A stretch of DNA of 64,000 bases from Alloprevotella tannerae ATCC 51259 (lineage in GTDB: Bacteria > Bacteroidota > Bacteroidia > Bacteroidales > Bacteroidaceae): contig NZ_GG700642.1 of the NCBI RefSeq assembly GCF_000159995.1, forward strand, positions 1,072,242-1,136,241. The letters are read 5' to 3'. The position numbers were made by a program, and so were the translations under genes. Below, in pieces: positions 40,692 to 48,787 of the stretch. Position 1 is the first letter of the stretch; the number at the start of each line of letters is the position of its first letter. Below the pieces are notes generated by a model. The model was given only the letters and a program-made list of their open reading frames with translations. It was not told the origin of the DNA and did no database searches.

Positions 40692-41060
40692 TTACTTGGC
40701 AGCGGAGTTTTTTCGTATACGGATGTTGTATTTCTTCTCGGCAAGATCGATCATCGTCTTGTTGGCCAAACCATAAAGTTTTTCAACGGCCAATTCTTTT
40801 TCAAGACGTTTGATCTCTTTTTCATGAGCCTTGCGCTCGCGTAATAGCTGCGCTTGGAGTGCTTCGAGTGTATCGGGGATATCTTCTTTTTTCATAAGAT
40901 ATGCTACTGACGAGACGTCGGGTGAGCCATATTCGGTATAAATACGATGGAATGTACTTAAAGGGATACCGTGACGAGAAGAGAACTCATGCAAGGTTAA
41001 GCCACTTGTTACATACTGATGTAATAACAGTATTTTCTCTGATTCATTGTAATGAGACAT
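40692..41060 (-). CDS. IS3-family transposase orfA
   Basis: 122 aa. Helix-turn-helix near the N-terminus (LTLHEFSSRHGIPLSTFHRIY) and a C-terminal coiled coil (about 65-100). The sequence A AAA AAC (reverse complement of 40707-40713) is a canonical -1 slippery site; slipping there leads to RKKLRCQVIKALSQG and the orfB frame, as in other IS3 members. Confidence 0.88.
   Translation of the reverse strand: MSHYNESEKILLLHQYVTSGLTLHEFSSRHGIPLSTFHRIYTEYGSPDVSSVAYLMKKEDIPDTLEALQAQLLRERKAHEKEIKRLEKELAVEKLYGLANKTMIDLAEKKYNIRIRKNSAAK
40707..40713 (-). promoter_or_regulatory. -1 ribosomal frameshift heptamer
   Basis: AAAAAAC read as A AAA AAC in the orfA frame. It would fuse OrfA to OrfB. Confidence 0.8.
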
Positions 41061-41296
41061 AAATTTTTACTCCTTTTTTGATTGAGAAAGTGTCAACTTA
41101 TTCAGTACACTACACTCATATCACCTTTACACCTCTCCTTAACTAAATACCCTGAGATTACATCATTTTTCACAGTATATACGAAATAGCTCATTCTACT
41201 TATCTAATAAACTTGTAAAACAACGCGCATAGTTAATTATAACAAATTCTTTCACATTTAGACTACTTAAAGGATGATCTAAAGATACATTGCCAG

Positions 41297-41304
41297 TATC
41301 TTTG
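41297..41304 (+). promoter_or_regulatory. -7 element of rprX
   Basis: TATCTTTG ends 5 bp before ATG 41310, so the mRNA would be leaderless. The 195 bp between the IS and rprX holds nothing else recognisable. Confidence 0.6.
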
Positions 41305-41309
41305 CTGAT

Positions 41310-42782
41310 ATGAAAAAATCTACGATTTGGGCTGTTGCTGTGATAATGGGGAGTGCTTTTTTAGCATTGCTATATTTACAATCGCGCTATTTCCAGCAAG
41401 TTTTCCAAATGCGTAAACAGCAGTTCGACGAGAATATTTCTCGTAGTCTTTATCAGGCTGCGCGAGATTTAGAGTTGAAGGAGACTTATCAACTATTGAA
41501 AGACTCAATCACAAAAACAGATAAGATAACTAACACGGCTAAAGAAGCAGACGCAGCTTTCCGTTACAGCAATTTAGAAAAAGAATTCCCCTCCTTACAC
41601 CTCAGAGAGGCTCGCTTAAAGCGAACGAAAGAAGATCTTGATGCAGAAAAATTAAGAAAGAACGTTACCAATGTCCTTTTGCATCGCGAGGGAGTCTTAG
41701 AGGAAGTGATTAACGAGATCCTTTATATGCCAAGTGCTCACCCTCTATCTGAGAGAATCTCCTCATTGGATACATATCTAAAAAGAGAGCTTAATAACAA
41801 TGGCATTAATCTAACCTACCATTTCTACGTTACCAACTCAGACGGAGATACAATATATAAATGCCCCGACTATGTCGCAGACACAAATGGCAATACCTAT
41901 AAGCAAGTATTGTTCCCCAATGACCCAAGAGCTAAGGTAGGTATCCTATACATTCATTTCCCTGAACTACAGCGCTATCTTTTCTCCGAGGTGAAGTTCA
42001 TCTGGCCAGCTACGATATTCACTTTCCTCCTCTTGTTTATGTTTATCTTTACGATCTACACCATATTCAGGCAGAAGCGCTTATCGGAGATGAAAAATGA
42101 TTTCGTCAATAATATGACGCATGAATTTAAGACACCCATCTCATCTATATCATTAGCTGCGCAAATGCTGCAGGATCCTAGTGTAAACAAGAGTGAGGCA
42201 ATGCTTAATCAACTGACTCGCGTGATCAACGATGAGACAAGGCGCTTACGCTTTCAAGTGGAAAAAGTATTGCAAATGTCATTGTTTGACAAAAAAGGAG
42301 GTTCTTTTAAGCTGAAAGAGATAGATACTCATAAAATGATCTGCGATGTCGTAAATACATTCCGTCTTAAAGTAGAAAGCTCTGGCGGAACACTCACGAC
42401 CAATCTAGCAGCAAAGCAAACGACGGTCTATGGCGACATAATGCACCTGACCAATGTTGTATTCAATCTGTTGGATAACGCTGTAAAGTATAAATCACAA
42501 GAACGAGCGCTTCATCTAAACATCACATCGAAAAATCAAGGAGAAAAAATCATTATCACCATACAAGACAACGGCATTGGTATTAAGCACGATGATTTAA
42601 AAAAGATCTTTGTGCGATTTTATAGAGCCCACACAGGCAACCGCCACGACGTAAAAGGCTTCGGTTTAGGGTTAGCCTATGTAAAGAATGTTGTCGGGCA
42701 CCATAAAGGAACAATCCAAGCCGATAGTGAGCTTGGTGTAGGCACGAAATTTATAATTACATTACCCATCATAAAACAATAA
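41310..42782 (+). CDS. rprX: Sensor histidine kinase RprX
   Basis: 490 aa. One membrane segment at 7-25, a periplasmic sensor region (about 26-230), a second segment (about 230-252), then the phospho-acceptor motif NDFVNNMTHEFKTPIS, N box (NVVFNLLDNAVKY), G1 (QDNGIGI) and G2 (GFGLGLAYVK). The N-terminus and neighbouring regulator match RprX of Bacteroides. No HAMP domain is obvious. It forms an operon with rprY 5 bp downstream. Confidence 0.88.
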   Translation: MKKSTIWAVAVIMGSAFLALLYLQSRYFQQVFQMRKQQFDENISRSLYQAARDLELKETYQLLKDSITKTDKITNTAKEADAAFRYSNLEKEFPSLHLREARLKRTKEDLDAEKLRKNVTNVLLHREGVLEEVINEILYMPSAHPLSERISSLDTYLKRELNNNGINLTYHFYVTNSDGDTIYKCPDYVADTNGNTYKQVLFPNDPRAKVGILYIHFPELQRYLFSEVKFIWPATIFTFLLLFMFIFTIYTIFRQKRLSEMKNDFVNNMTHEFKTPISSISLAAQMLQDPSVNKSEAMLNQLTRVINDETRRLRFQVEKVLQMSLFDKKGGSFKLKEIDTHKMICDVVNTFRLKVESSGGTLTTNLAAKQTTVYGDIMHLTNVVFNLLDNAVKYKSQERALHLNITSKNQGEKIIITIQDNGIGIKHDDLKKIFVRFYRAHTGNRHDVKGFGLGLAYVKNVVGHHKGTIQADSELGVGTKFIITLPIIKQ

Positions 42783-42787
42783 GAGTT

Positions 42788-43486
42788 ATGGATGAAAAGT
42801 TAAGAATCTTACTTTGTGAAGACGACGAAAATTTAGGAATGCTCCTTCGCGAATACCTACAAGCAAAGGGATACGAAACCGAATTATGTCCGGATGGAGA
42901 TGCCGGCTACAAAGCATTCATCAGCGGAAAATTTGATATTTGTGTCCTTGATGTTATGATGCCAAGAAAAGATGGCTTCACGTTAGGAAAAGAAATACGT
43001 CAAAGCAACGAAGAAATTCCTATCATCTTCTTAACGGCTAAGACCATGAAGGAAGATGTACAAGAAGGCTTCAAAATAGGTGCAGACGATTATCTGACAA
43101 AGCCCTTCTCCATGGAAGAACTTACGCTCCGCATCGAAGCTATCTTGCGCCGCGTAAAGGGCAAGCGCAATCGCGAGAAGACTTTCTACAAGATTGGTAC
43201 TTTCACTTACGACACGCAAAAGCAGCTACTTTCTCGCGGCGATGAGCAGCGTAAACTGACCACGAAAGAGAGCGAGCTACTCACCTTACTTTGCACGCAC
43301 GCCAACGAAATCCTTCAGCGCGACTATGCTTTGAAGACCATTTGGATTGACGACAACTACTTCAATGCGCGTTCAATGGATGTTTACATCACGAAGCTCC
43401 GCAAACATCTCAAAGACGATGAAAATGTAGAAATCATCAACATCCACGGCAAAGGCTACAAACTCATTATGCCTGAAGAAGAATAA
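42788..43486 (+). CDS. rprY: Response regulator RprY
   Basis: 232 aa OmpR/PhoB class. Receiver domain (1-120) with acidic EDDENLG, phospho-Asp in CVLDVMMPRKDG and Lys in DYLTKPFS; C-terminal winged helix (about 130-228) containing LTTKESELLTLLC and the recognition helix ARSMDVYITKLRKHL. Target genes are unknown here; in Bacteroides relatives RprY affects stress and outer-membrane functions. Confidence 0.9.
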   Translation: MDEKLRILLCEDDENLGMLLREYLQAKGYETELCPDGDAGYKAFISGKFDICVLDVMMPRKDGFTLGKEIRQSNEEIPIIFLTAKTMKEDVQEGFKIGADDYLTKPFSMEELTLRIEAILRRVKGKRNREKTFYKIGTFTYDTQKQLLSRGDEQRKLTTKESELLTLLCTHANEILQRDYALKTIWIDDNYFNARSMDVYITKLRKHLKDDENVEIINIHGKGYKLIMPEEE

Positions 43487-43513
43487 GCTAAGGCCTCGAG
43501 CCATCTTACACAA

Positions 43514-43553
43514 AAATATCGCAGTCCAACTTCAGGTTAGGACTGCGATATTT
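43514..43553 (+). terminator. Hairpin terminator of rprXY
   Basis: A perfect 14-bp stem (43514-43527 with 43540-43553) and 12-nt loop; the right arm ends in TTT. Confidence 0.8.
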
Positions 43554-43695
43554 ATATAGTCTTAAGTCCTCGACGAAAGAAGGCACTTGCAAAACATATC
43601 AAGCATTCTATAAAAACCAATAGCGAATATCGAAAGAAGGGAACAGAAAAAGAATAAAAAGTTGTCTTTTGATGGAAGTATTTGCAGAAAATGAT

Positions 43696-43703
43696 TATTT
43701 TTG
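43696..43703 (+). promoter_or_regulatory. -7 element of the ROK kinase gene
   Basis: TATTTTTG lies 38 bp before ATG 43742. TTTG occurs 24 bp upstream, a longer gap than usual. Confidence 0.5.
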
Positions 43704-43741
43704 CCTTCATCATAGACTTACAAACTTAAACTTCAACAACT

Positions 43742-44713
43742 ATGGCAGAAGAAAACGAAATACAACCGTATGTGATTGGTTTAGATATGGGCGGAACCAA
43801 CTCCGTATTTGGCGTTGTGGACCAAAGAGGAACCATCAAAGCACAAACCGTTATTAAGACTAAGGCTTACCCCGATGTCCACGACTATGTAAATGCTGCC
43901 GTTGAGGCCTTACAGCCTGCTTTTGATCTCATTGGAGGCAAGGAAAATATAAAAGGGATGGGTATTGGTGCGCCTAATGGAAACTTCTACTCAGGTTGCA
44001 TCGAGAATGCGGCTAATTTACTTTGGAAAGATATCGTTCCGATTACCGCACTGTTTGAAGACGCACTTGATATTCCTGTACGCGTAACCAATGATGCCAA
44101 TGCGGCTGCAATGGGTGAGATGACTTACGGCGTAGCTCGAGGAATGAAAAACTTCATAATGATCACGCTGGGAACAGGTGTCGGCAGCGGCATCGTAGTA
44201 GACGGAAAGTTGGTTTATGGCAGTGATGGCTTTGCCGGAGAATTAGGCCACAGCACCATCGTTCGCGGTCAGGAAGCACGCCAATGTGGTTGTGGCCGCA
44301 AAGGTTGCCTTGAGACTTATTGTTCAGCTACCGGCGTTGCGCGTACAGCTCGCCTAATGCTCGAAAAGAGCAACGAACCGAGTATGTTGCGTGATATAGA
44401 CCCCGACAAGATCACTTCTTTCGATGTCTTCCAAGCAGCAGAAGCCGGCGAGCAGATAGCTAAGGATATCTTCGACTTTACCGGCACAATCCTTGGTGAA
44501 GCTTGCGCCAACTTCGCTTTGTTCAGCGCTCCTGAAGCATTTGTCTTCTTCGGAGGATTGATCAAAGCCGGCCACTGGATTCTCGATCCGATTCAAGCAG
44601 CTTATGACGCCAACTCTTTGGCCTCATATAAAGGCAAGGCAAAACTACTTGTCAGCTCGCTTAATGGTAGCGAGGCAGCCGTCTTAGGTGCTTCCGCTTT
44701 AGGCTGGGAATAA
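43742..44713 (+). CDS. glk: ROK-family glucokinase
   Basis: 323 aa. ATP-binding LDMGGTNSVFGVVD (residues 13-26), the catalytic Asp in NDANAAAMGE, GTGVGSGIV, and the ROK zinc motif CGCGRKGC. It phosphorylates glucose (or a related hexose) to feed glycolysis. A 15-bp hairpin follows. Confidence 0.92.
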   Translation: MAEENEIQPYVIGLDMGGTNSVFGVVDQRGTIKAQTVIKTKAYPDVHDYVNAAVEALQPAFDLIGGKENIKGMGIGAPNGNFYSGCIENAANLLWKDIVPITALFEDALDIPVRVTNDANAAAMGEMTYGVARGMKNFIMITLGTGVGSGIVVDGKLVYGSDGFAGELGHSTIVRGQEARQCGCGRKGCLETYCSATGVARTARLMLEKSNEPSMLRDIDPDKITSFDVFQAAEAGEQIAKDIFDFTGTILGEACANFALFSAPEAFVFFGGLIKAGHWILDPIQAAYDANSLASYKGKAKLLVSSLNGSEAAVLGASALGWE

Positions 44714-44727
44714 CATAGCTCTACGTA

Positions 44728-44771
44728 TTTCCCATAAAGCGCGCAGGAGTCCTTGTGCGCTTTATGGGAAA
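44728..44771 (+). terminator. Terminator after the ROK kinase gene
   Basis: A perfect 15-bp stem (44728-44742 with 44757-44771) and 14-nt loop. T run is absent. Confidence 0.65.
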
Positions 44772-44809
44772 TTCATTATTATTTTCACGAAAGATAGCCA
44801 AGAAACGTC

Positions 44810-44817
44810 TATCTTTG
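44810..44817 (+). promoter_or_regulatory. -7 element of the 103-aa gene
   Basis: TATCTTTG, 70 bp before ATG 44888. Confidence 0.55.
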
Positions 44818-44887
44818 CCTATTATGCGATGAGCAGCAATCTTAAGCTTGATAACAAAGTAAACAAACGATAAAACAACCCATTCCT

Positions 44888-45199
44888 ATGTACACCATAC
44901 AGTTAAACGAAAAAGGTTCACACAACCTGCAAATTACGGCGAAGAACCTTGAAACGATCGATCGCTATGCTTTGTTCAGAGATCTAGTAGATAGTCATGG
45001 CTACGTCAACGAAGCCGTCTTAGACAAGCTAAAATTGAACGTCAGAGCCTTGATCGCCCGCTCGACCGAAGATGCTAAAGACCTCTTAGACCTATGCATT
45101 GACGTGATATATCACAACAAAATGAAAGCCTATGGCTTGCATAACCTAATCATACTATACCTTGACTGGAAACGGCAATCATCCGCAGATCAATCCTAA
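44888..45199 (+). CDS. Conserved-looking small protein, function unknown
   Basis: 103 aa, mostly helical by eye (IDRYALFRDLVDSHG, EAVLDKLKLNVRALIAR, DLLDLCIDVIYHNK). No signal peptide or membrane segment and no family I can name. It has its own promoter and begins 24 bp before the nitrilase gene, with which it probably forms an operon. Confidence 0.7.
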   Translation: MYTIQLNEKGSHNLQITAKNLETIDRYALFRDLVDSHGYVNEAVLDKLKLNVRALIARSTEDAKDLLDLCIDVIYHNKMKAYGLHNLIILYLDWKRQSSADQS

Positions 45200-45223
45200 G
45201 ACGCATACTCGACTTATCTCTCT

Positions 45224-45961
45224 ATGAAAGCCTTTATCCTGCAAACCTCCCCTATTTGGAAAGATGCGCAAAGCAACATTTCCTTTATAGAAAACTTCAT
45301 CGTAAAAACAGGCGCCATAAAGTCTGATCTTATTCTTCTTCCGGAAATGTGGGCGTCAGGCTTCTCCGTAGCGGAGCCTATTTATGACCAGCAAGCTCAA
45401 AAGTGGATGCAGGATGCAGCGCAGCGCTATGGTTGCGCTATCGCCGGAACGCTTGTTGTCAAAGAAAATGGCCAATACTTCAATCGCTTCTACTTTTATA
45501 AACCGGACGGAAGTTCTGCCCATTACGACAAGCGCCATTTATTTGGTCATGAGAAGCAACTCTTTACAGCGGGCGAAAGGCGTACAATCGTCAATTGGAA
45601 GGGGTTCAGAATACTACTACAAACCTGCTACGACTTAAGATTTCCCGGCTTTTCTCGTAACCGCAACGATTACGATATAGCTCTTTATGCAGCCAGCTGG
45701 CCATCCTCTCGCCAAGATGCTTGGACAACTTTACTAAAGGCGCGAGCCATAGAAAATCAATGCTACGTATTAGGGGCTAACCGAACGGGCGATGATCCAC
45801 ACTTACACTACACCGGCGGCAGTGTAGCCTATTCTTTTTCCGGAGCATTGATGGCTGATTTGGAAGATAAAGTCTGTGCAAAATCGGTCGAGATAGACCT
45901 GCCATCTCTTATCTCTTTCCGACAAAAATTCCCCTTCCTGCAAGATGCTGATATGTATTAA
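45224..45961 (+). CDS. Nitrilase-family carbon-nitrogen hydrolase (omega-amidase-like)
   Basis: 245 aa. Catalytic triad Glu in LILLPEMWASGFS, Lys in YDKRHLFGHE and Cys in QTCYDLRFPGF, which fits the YafV/omega-amidase branch that hydrolyses alpha-keto amides. Substrate is inferred from the motif pattern only. Confidence 0.87.
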   Translation: MKAFILQTSPIWKDAQSNISFIENFIVKTGAIKSDLILLPEMWASGFSVAEPIYDQQAQKWMQDAAQRYGCAIAGTLVVKENGQYFNRFYFYKPDGSSAHYDKRHLFGHEKQLFTAGERRTIVNWKGFRILLQTCYDLRFPGFSRNRNDYDIALYAASWPSSRQDAWTTLLKARAIENQCYVLGANRTGDDPHLHYTGGSVAYSFSGALMADLEDKVCAKSVEIDLPSLISFRQKFPFLQDADMY

Positions 45962-46082
45962 GGTTTTCCATAAAGGGATACGTAAGTCTTCTCTTTTAAC
46001 CTTTAGCTGAATGCAGCAGGACCATCACCGCTGATTTTTAAGCGTATAACACGTTTTACAAAGCATCTTTTTACCCACGATA

Positions 46083-46114
46083 TTTGCAGGTTTCAATAAA
46101 ACGCCTTACCTTTG
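46083..46114 (+). promoter_or_regulatory. Promoter of the accessory surface-protein unit
   Basis: TTTG (46083-46086), 20-bp gap, TACCTTTG (46107-46114). Transcription would begin close to 46121, ahead of the leader ORF. Confidence 0.75.
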
Positions 46115-46147
46115 TCGCCAATTAGGTGTCGGCGGGTGAGCGTGAAG

Positions 46148-46300
46148 ATGATGGCAAAAACAAATATAAACATATCCAATCAGGAAGTGACGAGGAGTAG
46201 TGTTGGCTCTTCCTCGCTTTTTAACGGTTTATATTTGGCCGCTTCGGAGATTTTGCTAACACACACACACACACACACACACACAAGGCACCCGGCGTAA
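46148..46300 (+). CDS. Possible leader peptide carrying a dinucleotide repeat
   Basis: 50 codons from ATG 46148 (or 46151). It begins MMAKTNINISNQ and ends in an alternating Thr-His stretch coded by the (AC)13 tract, then RHPA and stop at 46298-46300. It has no family resemblance. If the tract loses one AC unit the frame runs to TAA at 46441-46443; if it gains one, it runs to TAA at 46449-46451. Whether it is translated is unproven. Confidence 0.4.
   Translation: MMAKTNINISNQEVTRSSVGSSSLFNGLYLAASEILLTHTHTHTHTRHPA
46259..46284. repeat. (AC)13 microsatellite
   Basis: Thirteen uninterrupted AC units inside the leader ORF. Slipped-strand changes of one unit alter the reading frame. Confidence 0.95.
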
Positions 46301-46354
46301 CTTCATACTTATTAAACCTTTCCTACGCGCGCGCGAAGCGTGCCGTAAACTTAG

Positions 46355-46393
46355 CGAGCAAAGGGCTTCCGGCGAGTTCCCTTTGTTCGTTTT
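46355..46393 (+). terminator. Hairpin with T tract in the leader
   Basis: CGAGCAAAGGG (46355-46365) pairs with CCCTTTGTTCG (46379-46389), one G-T pair, followed by TTTT. It lies between the leader ORF and the next gene and could act as an attenuator. Confidence 0.7.
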
Positions 46394-46460
46394 GTCATAC
46401 CCTTTTGCCTCCTGGGGCAAGCGAAGAAATCAGCAAGATTTAATCCATTAAATAAAGCAT

Positions 46461-46646
46461 ATGAAACAGAAAGAAAACGAGAAACGCACCTACGTGACGC
46501 CGCAGGCGGAGTTTATCGAACTCGGTCACAGCTTCCAGCTGTTGTATTTCTCCGGCGATCACCAAAGTGTCGGCGATGACGGCGATCCCCTGCATGCTCC
46601 GCGCTTCGACGACCTCCCCGACAACGAGGACGAAGAAGATCTGTAG
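46461..46646 (+). CDS. Small acidic peptide, function unknown
   Basis: 61 aa: a basic start (MKQKENEKRTYVTPQAEFIEL), a middle stretch and a strongly acidic C-terminus (FDDLPDNEDEEDL). The pattern K..Y..P..E..E at the start followed by a charged tail recurs in small proteins that precede surface lipoproteins in Bacteroidales. It is 40 bp upstream of the fimbrillin-like gene. Role unknown; a precursor peptide or chaperone-like partner are only guesses. Confidence 0.6.
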   Translation: MKQKENEKRTYVTPQAEFIELGHSFQLLYFSGDHQSVGDDGDPLHAPRFDDLPDNEDEEDL

Positions 46647-46686
46647 AAGACGGAAACAATTGGTAACGAACAAAAACTACAAAACA

Positions 46687-48453
46687 ATGAAAAGAAAGAT
46701 GAAGACAAACATTTTATCCCTGTTGTCCCTCACCGCCCTGCTCTTCGCAGCCTGCGCCACCGACGATTTAGACCCGGGCAAGCAGAAGCCGGGGTCGGAG
46801 ATCGACACCACAGGGCTTACCGCTTTTTCCATGGTAAAGCCCAACGAAGGCCCTGAAACCCGCCTCTCGGGCGAATATACCGGTTCGGGCGTCGACTTCT
46901 ATTGGTCAGATGACGATAACCTCTTTGTGAATACCCACGCCGAAGGTCCCTCACGCGAGTGGCTGAGGGATAAATGGAATAACATTCATGAGCTGGCAGG
47001 AACTGATAGTGGTGGTCCCGGCCGCACTCCGAGGGCCAAGTTCTGGTTCGAAGGCGAATTTACCAAACCTGAATATCGCGTGCGCTACTTAGGTAAGAAC
47101 CACGGTGCATACCACGATCTTGACGAAATATATATTCCGGAAGATCTCAATTATCTTGGCCCCTTCATTTACGGTGTGAAACGCTCCAGACATGGCGACT
47201 TCGCCACGGGCATTGCGCACCGGCAACCCGACGGCAATTATACTTTCACGCTCGAGCACAAAGGCTCTTACATAACCTTTCGCCCCTACTCCGATCATGC
47301 ACCCTTCACGAAATGGGGCGGATTGTATGTTCGATTTATCGAGGTATCGGCCGACCAGGCTCTCTGCGGCCGATTTAAAATCAAGGGCGACACCATTGAC
47401 CTGAGTTCGCGCCCCGTCGACGACAAATACAAGAAGAGCACCTGCTATCACGATTATAATAGCCTCTTACGGCTTACTGTAGGGAATCCTCCCGCAGTGC
47501 CGCCAGTGCCGGGCGAGGGCCACAAGTATGACACCCCTTTCTACGCCATAATGAGCATTGCTCCCGGCACATATACCAACTTCACCGTGAGATACTGGAT
47601 CCCTACTCGTGTCCCTGGTGGGTATGGTTACGTCACCAAGACCTATCCGCGCGTAACCTTTACCGCCGGTAAGAACAAGGTGATTAGTCAGAACATACAT
47701 ACAAGCACCGAATACCCCGCCGATAAGTATTATATGTGGGATGCCGCCGAGCACTATTGGAAAGGCTACGAATGGGACGGCCCCAACCACGAACAGCCCG
47801 ATTACGACGAACCGGGAAAAAGTGACAAGAATCCGAAAGACAAGAACGATCCTCGTTGGTGCAGCGAAGTGGCCCCCTATGCCGATCCTACCGGTGCCGC
47901 CCCGGCCGTAGCTGCCACCCGCGGCTGTAAAGACTGCCCCAACATCAATGAGCTACTCTGGTATGTGGAGAAAGGAATGGCTTGGGAGGACAGTCCCGAA
48001 CTGTTTTCTGTAATGAATTCTCCCTATGCCGGTAGATACCGGATAAGGAAGTTGAGTGCCATTGCGAAAAGCGAGGGTAAGACGGTAGAATATTTAAAAT
48101 CTCACGCTCCCGACGGCGTCGACTACACCAGAAGTACCAAAATGCCCGATCATCTTCTTATGGTAAGTAATGGTCTTGGTTCCAAGCTGCCGGAAGGTAC
48201 GACAATGGATGAATACTTCCTCCTCCCTGCTATGGGACTATATGGCGGACCTGAACCGTATGATTTCAAATCCCCCAGCCGTATACTCGGTTTGGGAGAA
48301 AAAGCCTACTACTGGTCGAGTACGCCGGCTCCCGGAGATCCCGGTCTGGCATATTGCCTGATATTGAAACTGGAGTCTCTCCACCCTTTTTACATGATCG
48401 CTAAAACAGATCGCAGATGGGGACTCAGCGTGATGTGGCCGACCGACCGCTAA
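46687..48453 (+). CDS. Fimbrillin-like surface lipoprotein with FISUMP/DUF1566-like C-terminus
   Basis: 588 aa from ATG 46687. Lipoprotein signal with LFAAC (Cys23). The N-terminal part (about 25-360) resembles fimbrillin-like proteins: TRLSGEYTGSGVDFYWSDDD, then HKGSYITFRPY and FIEVSADQALCGRFKI. After an Asp/Lys/Pro-rich linker (about 375-395) comes a C-terminal domain (about 400-588) with YFLLPAMGLYGG and KAYYWSSTPAPG, a pattern of FISUMP/C-type-lectin-like domains. Probably a minor fimbrial or adhesive tip protein. Codon usage is GC-richer than the preceding genes, which hints at transfer. A terminator follows at 48534-48565. Confidence 0.8.
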   Translation: MKRKMKTNILSLLSLTALLFAACATDDLDPGKQKPGSEIDTTGLTAFSMVKPNEGPETRLSGEYTGSGVDFYWSDDDNLFVNTHAEGPSREWLRDKWNNIHELAGTDSGGPGRTPRAKFWFEGEFTKPEYRVRYLGKNHGAYHDLDEIYIPEDLNYLGPFIYGVKRSRHGDFATGIAHRQPDGNYTFTLEHKGSYITFRPYSDHAPFTKWGGLYVRFIEVSADQALCGRFKIKGDTIDLSSRPVDDKYKKSTCYHDYNSLLRLTVGNPPAVPPVPGEGHKYDTPFYAIMSIAPGTYTNFTVRYWIPTRVPGGYGYVTKTYPRVTFTAGKNKVISQNIHTSTEYPADKYYMWDAAEHYWKGYEWDGPNHEQPDYDEPGKSDKNPKDKNDPRWCSEVAPYADPTGAAPAVAATRGCKDCPNINELLWYVEKGMAWEDSPELFSVMNSPYAGRYRIRKLSAIAKSEGKTVEYLKSHAPDGVDYTRSTKMPDHLLMVSNGLGSKLPEGTTMDEYFLLPAMGLYGGPEPYDFKSPSRILGLGEKAYYWSSTPAPGDPGLAYCLILKLESLHPFYMIAKTDRRWGLSVMWPTDR

Positions 48454-48533
48454 GGAAGCTGCGCACAAGACGCGACGCACAAGTCGATCCCGCCCGTAAG
48501 ACAGTATCTTACCGGTGAACAATAACCCTCCCC

Positions 48534-48565
48534 GCCCCTGCTGCTCGCAGGAGCGGGGCTTTTTC
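48534..48565 (+). terminator. Terminator of the fimbrillin-like gene
   Basis: GC-rich hairpin from 48534 to 48559 (GCCCC with GGGGC, one bulge) followed by TTTTT. Confidence 0.85.
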
Positions 48566-48738
48566 GTCCGCCATGTGCGGAAGTTGCACTTGATACCGGG
48601 CACCGCGGATAACTTATATTGTATTAAACCCCTGTTTATTGGTACTAAGGCGATGCCGTTTATCGCTTTTCTGATTTTACGGGCAGTCATTATATATATA
48701 ATAGGTGCAACCAAGCGGATGGGAAAATTCGTTTTTCT

Positions 48739-48769
48739 TTTGTCTTTTACTTGATTTGGGCTAACTTTG
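48739..48769 (+). promoter_or_regulatory. Promoter of the sigma-54 activator operon
   Basis: TTTG (48739-48742), 19-bp gap, TAACTTTG (48762-48769). ATG 48788 is 18 bp downstream. Confidence 0.85.
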
Positions 48770-48787
48770 TCTGCTCAAAAGGAACTT

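Larger units (their letters stand above)
39589..41114 (-). mobile_element. IS3-family insertion sequence (1526 bp)
   Basis: Imperfect terminal inverted repeats: left 39589-39613 (starts TGTAATGTCCTA) and right 41091-41114 (reverse complement starts TGTAGTGTACTG), sharing AGTTGACA inside. It carries orfA and a broken orfB on the minus strand with a programmed -1 frameshift heptamer. CTC flanks both sides (39586-39588 and 41115-41117), a 3-bp target duplication. It split a hairpin beyond dnaJ. Confidence 0.9.
45962..46460. other. Leader region with microsatellite ORF
   Basis: About 500 bp before the small acidic-peptide gene. It contains a promoter (46083-46114), a leader ORF with an (AC)13 tract (46148-46300), and a hairpin with short T tract (46355-46394). 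Coding capacity of the leader ORF is uncertain. Confidence 0.7.
48454..48787. other. Intergenic region before the sigma-54 activator
   Basis: About 330 bp. It contains the terminator at 48534-48565 and the promoter at 48739-48769; the rest shows nothing recognisable. Confidence 0.7.
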
